Shown here in pieces: positions 42,351 through 48,169 of a stretch of DNA of 48,169 nucleotides. The notes under the pieces are model-generated. The model did no database searches and was not told the origin of the DNA. It saw nothing but the letters and a program-made list of their open reading frames with translations. The DNA is from JAMIFN01 sp964544605. Lineage in GTDB: Bacteria; Pseudomonadota; Gammaproteobacteria; Burkholderiales; Burkholderiaceae_C. The stretch is from assembly GCA_964544605.1 (NCBI GenBank), contig CAZJBX010000022.1, positions 1 to 48,169 of the forward strand, written 5' to 3'. The position numbers and the translations under genes were made by a program. Position 1 is the first letter of the stretch. Each line of letters opens with the position of its first letter.

Positions 42351-45300
42351 TCAGTTGATCAAAGTAGATGGCAGGTTGATCAAACGACGCCAGTTGCGTT
42401 TCCAGCCGCTCATGGTCACCAGTGGCTCATCTGGGAAAATCTCAACGCAGCCATCAGCGCCACACACCACGCCGCCTGGATTGCTCTTATCTGGCGTGCC
42501 CGCATTCACATCAGGCTTACCTTCACCAATATCACCGCCTGTTTCTAACAACAGTTGCATCAAGTAACTGGGTGCATCGCCGTTGCGTTCGACCCTTTGC
42601 GTGTAAGCCAAGCCCGTGTTGAAACCACCACCTGGACGATAGCTCACCGAGAAGTCAGCAGTTTTCGCCTGACCTTCGTTCACGCTTTGGTCTTTAGAGA
42701 AAGACTTGCGATGGCCACCTGTGAGGGCATCAATGCCATACAGCACATTGGCACTGCCTGAATTGGCATTACAGGTTTCCTCATTGATGTTACTGGCCAA
42801 CACCGTGCTGCTCGCGAAAACAGATGTGCCCACATTGATGAGGTCGGCCAAAACACGCTCGCCTTTCACATGCGCGCCCAATTGGCCCAAGGCCATATAC
42901 CAGCCGCGCTGTGTGGGCTGGCCTGTGGCTTGGCTGCGTGTCCAGTTCACCGTCACAGGGCTAGATGTTGTGCCCTCGTTGATTTTGTAGAACAAATCCT
43001 CAGACACTTCAGGCGCAGGCTTTTGGCCTTGCGTTTGCGTGCTCAGGTCAATGGTGCGTTGTTGCAGCACAGCATTCCAACTGGCGGGAGCCAATGTAGT
43101 GGGCGCTGCATCCGTCGGCTTCCAGTCCATTGGCGTCATATCCCAGATACCCACCAAGTAGTTTTGCTGGGTATTGGCTTGATGTGCGTCTTCCAACAGC
43201 ATACCTGTGCCGAACACTACGATATTGCCGCAAGAGCCTTTGCTTTCCTCGGTGAAATTATCACGGCAAGTGTCATCGGGGTTGCCGGGGTGGGTTTGCC
43301 AAGCTGGTGCGGCATAAATAGGCGCCACTGTGGGGCTGGTGAAGATTTTGAAGGCTTGCCATTTGCTCACATCAGAGCCGCCCAAGTAAAAGCGCCACAA
43401 ATTGCCACGCTCATCGCCCGCATAAGCACCCACAATTTGTTGCTTCTCGTTGCGAATCAAGCGCACGCCGCCCAAACCAATTGGGCCAGTGGCGCTACGG
43501 CCCAGCGCGGCTGTTGGAATGTGCTTGAGCACGGCACCAGTCAAGGGGTTGAGCACAGCCAAGCCCACTTTGTTGGTGTTCAAAGTCGAACTGCCATTGG
43601 AGTTTTCAATGCCCACATAATGGCCTGTCGTCGTCACCAACATGGCCACATCTGCATTATTCACACCAGCTTTCATTTCATTGGTGATATAGCCCCATTC
43701 ATTCGTCGCATTGTCATCGCGCTCCCACAAGAACTGGTTCATCGTAGGTTTGGCTGTAGTGCCGCCAGCGGCATTTGCGGCCAAAGGCGCTTCAAAGGCG
43801 AAGATGCCTTTGCCACCACGACCCAAAGAGCCGAATACGATGTTGCGCCAAGAACCAGCACCAGCCTTGTCATAAATATCGTGCTCAACCAAGGGGCCAT
43901 CAGCCATATATTGGAATTTATTGGCAGGATTGGCAAACAGCGGCTGTTTTGTGGCCGTACTGCGCAACAAATAAGCGGCAATTTCTTGGCCATTGGTATG
44001 CCCCGCAAAGGCTGTTGCGGCTGCATTGCCTGCTTTGCCCGCATTGAAAACATGCACCACACCCGCATTGGTCGCACTATAAATAGTCGCGGGTCGGTTG
44101 TATTTGCGCATAAAGTAGTCAATGTATTTGTTCTGGCGATCCGATGCACCAGAGCCTGGCCCCACATCGGCCTTGGCGTTCGCATAAGCCATATTCAAAC
44201 GGCCTTGCACAAACACAGGTGCAGAGTTCACCGATGCACCCATAAAAGGCGATGTGCGCTGACGCCACAAACCACCCACCGAAGTGGCCTCTGTGTTATC
44301 ACCCAACAAGTAACGAGGGAAGTTGACCTTGCTGTGATCAATACGGGCATCATTGCCGAAGAAGGCCGAGCCGCCCACTGTATTGGATGTGGTGCTGCCT
44401 GTCATACTATTGCGAGCACCCGCACTGCTCATGTAGAAGAACTCACGGTGGGTATTGTTCACATGCGCAGCAACCGCCGTAGGTGAGGTGCGGGCAGGGA
44501 TATCACGGAAGATACCCACATCATTCGTGCTCCATTCTTGGTCTTTCGCACCACCAGATCCATCCACCACGACCGCCTTCAGAGTGCCCGCATTGCCACT
44601 CAGGTCGTAATCCACCGTGTAGCTCACACGCCCGTCCATCGAGAAGGTTTCATTCGCAGGTGCACCGCTGATGGAAATACCCGAATCATTGCCTTTGTAG
44701 CTGATGATTTCAGAAATAATTTGGTCAAAGGTGCGCTCCATATCAGCAGGGTTCATCACCGCAAAGCCTGCACCGCCACCTGTGTAACCCGCTTGAATGA
44801 AGTCATCGATATGGCCACGGGGGTTGGCCAAAAAGCCAGCCGAACCAGCCGCAATAGCAGAACTGGCGGATGGACGCACCCATTTGGGGCGCTTGTTCAT
44901 GGTGCCGTTGAGCAACCACTCGCGCTTGTGTTCTTCAATTTGCTTGAAGGTCAGGCCACGGTTGTTGCTGTGGGCCAACTCACCAGAGGGACGAATCATA
45001 TAACCCAAGGTGTAAGTCGTCAGGTTTTGCCAAGCGGCAGGCTGGCCATCACGCACAGGAATTTCATTGGCTACATTGGGCAAAAAGTCGGTATGCCAAT
45101 ACAAGCGCGCTGTTTTTTTAGACATGCGCAAATAGCCATCGCTACCAGTACCCCAGTCTGGCGTGGTGTAGGGCGTGTAGAGGCTGCGCAAGCGTTTATC
45201 ATTTTTATAACGCGTCCCCTCATGGTCATAGCCTGTAAAGGGAAAGCTTGCGTTGTATTTGCCACTATCTAGGTTGTTGTAGCCTGTATTGTTTTTAATG

Positions 45301-47030
45301 TTGTAGCTCTTGTTATCCCAAGCCGTGCCATCTGCACCACCAGCCGTCATCAAATAATCCATATTTGAAATAAACACCATGAAAGAACGGCGGCAACTCA
45401 AAGCTGGATTAGAGGAAGAAATAGGCTTACTCGGATCGTTGGCCCAAGGGTTTTCAACACCAGAACTGGTGTCAGCGAAATAATCCTCAATTGCACCAAT
45501 ATTCCTATTGAATACACGCAATGGCAATGCTGCTGAGGAGTAAGGCGAGGCCAGTGTTTTGTAGAGCCAGCTATAAACAGCATCATTATTGGCCGAAACG
45601 CCTGTATCCCGTACACCACGCATATCAACTGGACGATTTTTTTTCGGGCTGTGTGAATTGAATTCAACGGCAGCCACTACGCCACTGGAGGATTCCACAT
45701 TACCAGCGACATTGCGCTTTAGCACTGTGTTGTAATAACCCAATCGCATTTTGCCTTTGTAATCGGGATTGGCCAAAACTCGGCCAATCGCACTGGCAGT
45801 CGATGCACCATTGTTGTGATACCACTTGTACCAGCGGATCACATTCTGCATCTCCTCAGCAGCCGTACACTTGTTGCTGGTGGCTTGTGCACAGTCTGAG
45901 CGCTGGTGGTCGGCTGGCAAGTCAACAATGGCAGTCAAATTATTGGGCTTGAGCTCTACCATATCGTACTCCCAGGTGGTGGTGCCTGGTTTGAACATGT
46001 CTTTTGCCTTACAGCCTTTCACTGTATTCCACGGCTCACCTGAGATGTTTTGGAAATCATAATACACATCATCACAACGCTTCATGTAGGTAAAAGCTGG
46101 AAAGCTATTTGAAGCAGGAGCCCCTGTATGAGAAAGGAGCTTGGGAACTAGGTAGTTCCGACCATTGCGATCATGGATCAATGGACTATACATCTCCCCA
46201 CCACCAATGCCCAATCCCGCGTCCCAGGCCACATCCACAACACAACTGTTGTCCATGCTGGACATGCCTGGTGTTTGGCGATAGGAATAAATATGGCGCA
46301 GTCCCGCCTTGCCTGAACTGGCATTGTTTACGGTCGGATCGACAGCATAGCCTGAGACACAATAGCGAAATCTTGTTGTTTCTTGGTTAGAGACCCAAGT
46401 GATGCCAGGGTAGTCCACGCTTTCATTAACCACATTGCCATTTTTATCAAGCCTATCCTTATATTCAATCTTTGGATTGTAAAAAACAGGATTCACCACG
46501 GCACTGCGCATCGCATGCCACGGGCTGTTCTTATTCATATTGTTATTATTCTCATTTACCTGAGCATCATCCATTTTCTGAGCAGTGGCATCCGTTCGCC
46601 AAATCCAAGTGCCAAGTTTTTTATAGTTACAATATTTATAATGACTTGGATCATTACCGTAACCCCAGCCCACATCAGGCCCAGCCCAATCACCATGATG
46701 CGTTGCAGCTGATCCTTGACGCCCTTTATGCCCTAAAGATTCTGGGCACCATAGCCTCATTTTCGGAACAGGAAAAGTGATCTTTGCGTCATCTGTAATG
46801 TTGTAGTCAAAAGTAAAAGGGTTAGCCATGGACTCGGTGTTGTCCACCATCAGCATGACATTGGGCTTGGCGCCTGATGCGCCAGAAAACAAGGGGTCAT
46901 TAGATGGCTTGTCTGCCGCCCAAGTCCAAGTGCTGGCCCCAAAAGCCAGCACCGCAGCCGCCATGCCAAAGGCATAGCGTGAAGTGGTTTGCGCTCTCTG
47001 ACGCAACTCTGTTGCAATGCTTGTGCTCAT
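42351..47030 (-). CDS. pilY1: PilY1-type pilus-tip adhesin, copy 2
   Basis: A 1,559-residue exported paralogue of the protein at 19475-24007. The signal sequence is FGMAAAVLAFGASTWTWAAD. The von Willebrand-A-like start PNVMLMVDNTESM keeps a plausible metal site (D63, T65, S67). The C-terminal propeller has ATIYSATNAGVVHVFNAG, FGSLGRGGKGIFAF, AYAGDERGNLWRFYLGG and AWQTHPGNPDDTC. The calcium-type loop seen in copy 1 is replaced by an unrelated stretch (SKDQSVNEGQAKTADFSVSY), so that site appears lost. The ATG at 47030 has AAGGG eight bases upstream; a GTG nine bases earlier is an alternative. It is flanked on both sides by direct copies of the mosaic repeats and lies in inverted orientation to copy 1. 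Confidence 0.88.
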   Translation of the reverse strand: MSTSIATELRQRAQTTSRYAFGMAAAVLAFGASTWTWAADKPSNDPLFSGASGAKPNVMLMVDNTESMANPFTFDYNITDDAKITFPVPKMRLWCPESLGHKGRQGSAATHHGDWAGPDVGWGYGNDPSHYKYCNYKKLGTWIWRTDATAQKMDDAQVNENNNNMNKNSPWHAMRSAVVNPVFYNPKIEYKDRLDKNGNVVNESVDYPGITWVSNQETTRFRYCVSGYAVDPTVNNASSGKAGLRHIYSYRQTPGMSSMDNSCVVDVAWDAGLGIGGGEMYSPLIHDRNGRNYLVPKLLSHTGAPASNSFPAFTYMKRCDDVYYDFQNISGEPWNTVKGCKAKDMFKPGTTTWEYDMVELKPNNLTAIVDLPADHQRSDCAQATSNKCTAAEEMQNVIRWYKWYHNNGASTASAIGRVLANPDYKGKMRLGYYNTVLKRNVAGNVESSSGVVAAVEFNSHSPKKNRPVDMRGVRDTGVSANNDAVYSWLYKTLASPYSSAALPLRVFNRNIGAIEDYFADTSSGVENPWANDPSKPISSSNPALSCRRSFMVFISNMDYLMTAGGADGTAWDNKSYNIKNNTGYNNLDSGKYNASFPFTGYDHEGTRYKNDKRLRSLYTPYTTPDWGTGSDGYLRMSKKTARLYWHTDFLPNVANEIPVRDGQPAAWQNLTTYTLGYMIRPSGELAHSNNRGLTFKQIEEHKREWLLNGTMNKRPKWVRPSASSAIAAGSAGFLANPRGHIDDFIQAGYTGGGAGFAVMNPADMERTFDQIISEIISYKGNDSGISISGAPANETFSMDGRVSYTVDYDLSGNAGTLKAVVVDGSGGAKDQEWSTNDVGIFRDIPARTSPTAVAAHVNNTHREFFYMSSAGARNSMTGSTTSNTVGGSAFFGNDARIDHSKVNFPRYLLGDNTEATSVGGLWRQRTSPFMGASVNSAPVFVQGRLNMAYANAKADVGPGSGASDRQNKYIDYFMRKYNRPATIYSATNAGVVHVFNAGKAGNAAATAFAGHTNGQEIAAYLLRSTATKQPLFANPANKFQYMADGPLVEHDIYDKAGAGSWRNIVFGSLGRGGKGIFAFEAPLAANAAGGTTAKPTMNQFLWERDDNATNEWGYITNEMKAGVNNADVAMLVTTTGHYVGIENSNGSSTLNTNKVGLAVLNPLTGAVLKHIPTAALGRSATGPIGLGGVRLIRNEKQQIVGAYAGDERGNLWRFYLGGSDVSKWQAFKIFTSPTVAPIYAAPAWQTHPGNPDDTCRDNFTEESKGSCGNIVVFGTGMLLEDAHQANTQQNYLVGIWDMTPMDWKPTDAAPTTLAPASWNAVLQQRTIDLSTQTQGQKPAPEVSEDLFYKINEGTTSSPVTVNWTRSQATGQPTQRGWYMALGQLGAHVKGERVLADLINVGTSVFASSTVLASNINEETCNANSGSANVLYGIDALTGGHRKSFSKDQSVNEGQAKTADFSVSYRPGGGFNTGLAYTQRVERNGDAPSYLMQLLLETGGDIGEGKPDVNAGTPDKSNPGGVVCGADGCVEIFPDEPLVTMSGWKRNWRRLINLPSTLIN

Positions 47031-47080
47031 CTCTTTCACCCTTCAACTTGTCTATCTCTTGCGTTTTTGCAGGGCCACGG

Positions 47081-47101
47081 CCTGTGGATGCTGCCCACAG
47101 G
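47081..47101. repeat. inverted repeat in the leader of pilY1 copy 2
   Basis: CCTGTGG and CCACAGG separated by seven bases, 50 bases upstream of the start codon. It could be an RNA hairpin in the leader or an operator; nothing else supports a role. Confidence 0.5.
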
Positions 47102-47277
47102 CACAGCTTGACCCAAGTAGTCGATTGCGCCACTATGCCCAAGGCGGCCTTTGGCTTCTTTTTTTGCCCGATAAGCGTTCGAGCAAAAGCGATATGCGGT
47201 AGTGGCCTAGGGTAAGCCCTAGGGCTGGTTTTGGGTCTTGCGAGGCCCAGCGCAATGAAGGGAATCGATCCGCCATG

Positions 47278-48169
47278 ACCACCCCGCCCTACGGGCAGCC
47301 CTCCGTGGGAGGGGATATGGCGCTACTTCTTTGGCTGAGTGCCTTGCTACAGCCATGAACCCAAATTCCCCTCTATGGAGGGGCGACAGGCGCAGCCTGA
47401 CGGGGTGATTCAACCCACCGGGGCCTGTGGCCTTCGCCATGACGGAATTTGGAAGACCGCATTTGTAGGGGCGTTGCATGCAACGCCCCTACGACCGCCA
47501 GCACAGCACACAGTAGGGGCACGGCGTGCCGTGCCCTAGCCCAACCCACCACCCCGCCCTACGGGCACCCCTCCGTGGGAGGGGAATAGGCGCTACTTCT
47601 TTAGCTGAGTGCCTTGCTACAGCCATGAACCCAAATTCCTCTCACCCCGCTGGTGGGCAGGGCACGCCCTGCCTATGGAGTGCGGCGCTCTGCGCCGCTT
47701 TAGGCCCAGCACGCAGCAGCCCACCACCCCGCCCTACGGGCACCCCTCCGTGGGAGGGGAATAGGCGCTACTTCTTTAGCTGAGTGCCTTGCTACAGCCA
47801 TAAACCCCAAATTCCCCTCTATGGAGGGGCGACAGGCGCAGCCTGACGGGGTGGTTCAACCCACCGGGGCCTGTGGCCTTCGCCATGACGGAATTTGGCA
47901 GGCCGCATTTGTAGGGGCACGGCGTGCCGTGCCCTAACCCAGCCCACCACCCCGCCCTACGGGCACCCCTCCGTGGGAGGGGAATAGGCGCCGCTTCTTT
48001 GGCTGAGTGCCTTGCTACAGCCACGAACCCAAATTCCCCTCACCCCGCTGGTGGGCAGGGCACGCCCTGCCTATGGCGTGCGGCGCTCTGCGCCGCTTTA
48101 GGCCCAGCACGCAACAGCCCACCACCCCGCCCTACGGGCACCCCTCCGTGGGAGGGGAATAGGCGCTAC
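47278..48169. repeat. right mosaic repeat block, continues past the window
   Basis: Same family as the left block and in the same orientation. Module A starts at 47278 (variant), 47545, 47720, 47943 and 48118; module B at 47363 and 47809. The stretch 47371-47536 repeats 41525-41690. GC-rich hairpins such as GGGCACGGC-GT-GCCGTGCCC recur. Only short spurious frames are present, so no gene is called from 47031 to the end of the window. Confidence 0.92.
47465..47492. repeat. 28-bp perfect palindrome, right copy
   Basis: Identical to 41620-41647 and 5,845 bases away in direct orientation. Confidence 0.95.

Noticed and set aside
42870..44486. A 538-codon open frame on the plus strand inside pilY1 copy 2
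   Set aside because: It is antisense to a well-supported PilY1 reading frame, has no recognisable domain, and is explained by the high GC content.

Overview
The window looks like a GC-rich betaproteobacterial chromosome segment, most likely Burkholderiales and perhaps Comamonadaceae-like. This rests on the order hemL, rubredoxin, pilG-pilH-pilI-pilJ-chpA, on the protein families present, and on two GC-rich tRNAs. The species cannot be named from the sequence. A 100-N gap at 25051-25150 marks it as a draft scaffold.

Layout. 1-2019: the 3' end of an RND efflux permease and a tiny entericidin-like lipoprotein. 2020-5486: carB behind a leader that contains a terminator-like hairpin. 5614-7838: a secreted coiled-coil protein, hemL (minus strand) and a rubredoxin. 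7931-17761: a type IV pilus chemosensory operon (pilG, pilH, pilI, pilJ, giant hybrid kinase chpA). 17851-19146: cca. 19475-24007: a first pilY1-type adhesin with an AT-rich N-terminal half. 24154-29658: a RidA-family protein, a zinc-ribbon/DUF3426 protein with a collapsed PVAP repeat, a DOPA-dioxygenase-like protein, ribE and a pabB-pabC fusion. 29808-30380: an orphan FimT/GspH pseudopilin. 30381-31820: a toxin-antitoxin island with two decayed modules and one intact one. 32070-32294: tRNA-Cys and tRNA-Gly. 32394-38387: lon, rlhA-like U32 protein and clpX. 38534-41112: a nitric-oxide response cluster (truncated hemoglobin, NnrS, NsrR-like Rrf2 regulator, small membrane protein). 41173-42253 and 47278-48169: mosaic, hairpin-rich repeat blocks that bracket a second pilY1 paralogue on the minus strand (42351-47030).

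How the genes fit together. The Pil-Chp system senses surfaces and controls type IV pili. PilY1 paralogues are candidate pilus-tip adhesins and FimT a minor pseudopilin, so three separate loci here serve the same surface organelle. The trHb3-nnrS-nsrR cluster has a good NsrR-type operator candidate over its promoter, which suggests a self-contained NO-sensing and protection unit.

Most interesting structure. The two pilY1 copies lie in inverted orientation around a segment whose strand composition (G>C on the plus strand) is opposite to that of the left flank (C>G), whichever strand the genes are on. This suggests an inversion, a replication-strand switch or a scaffold join. The second pilY1 also sits between direct copies of the repeat family, as a potentially excisable cassette of about 5.8 kb. 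The paralogues appear to have kept different metal-binding motifs. The toxin-antitoxin island holds frameshifted and truncated remnants beside an intact module that appears to be transcribed leaderless from a promoter embedded in a palindrome.
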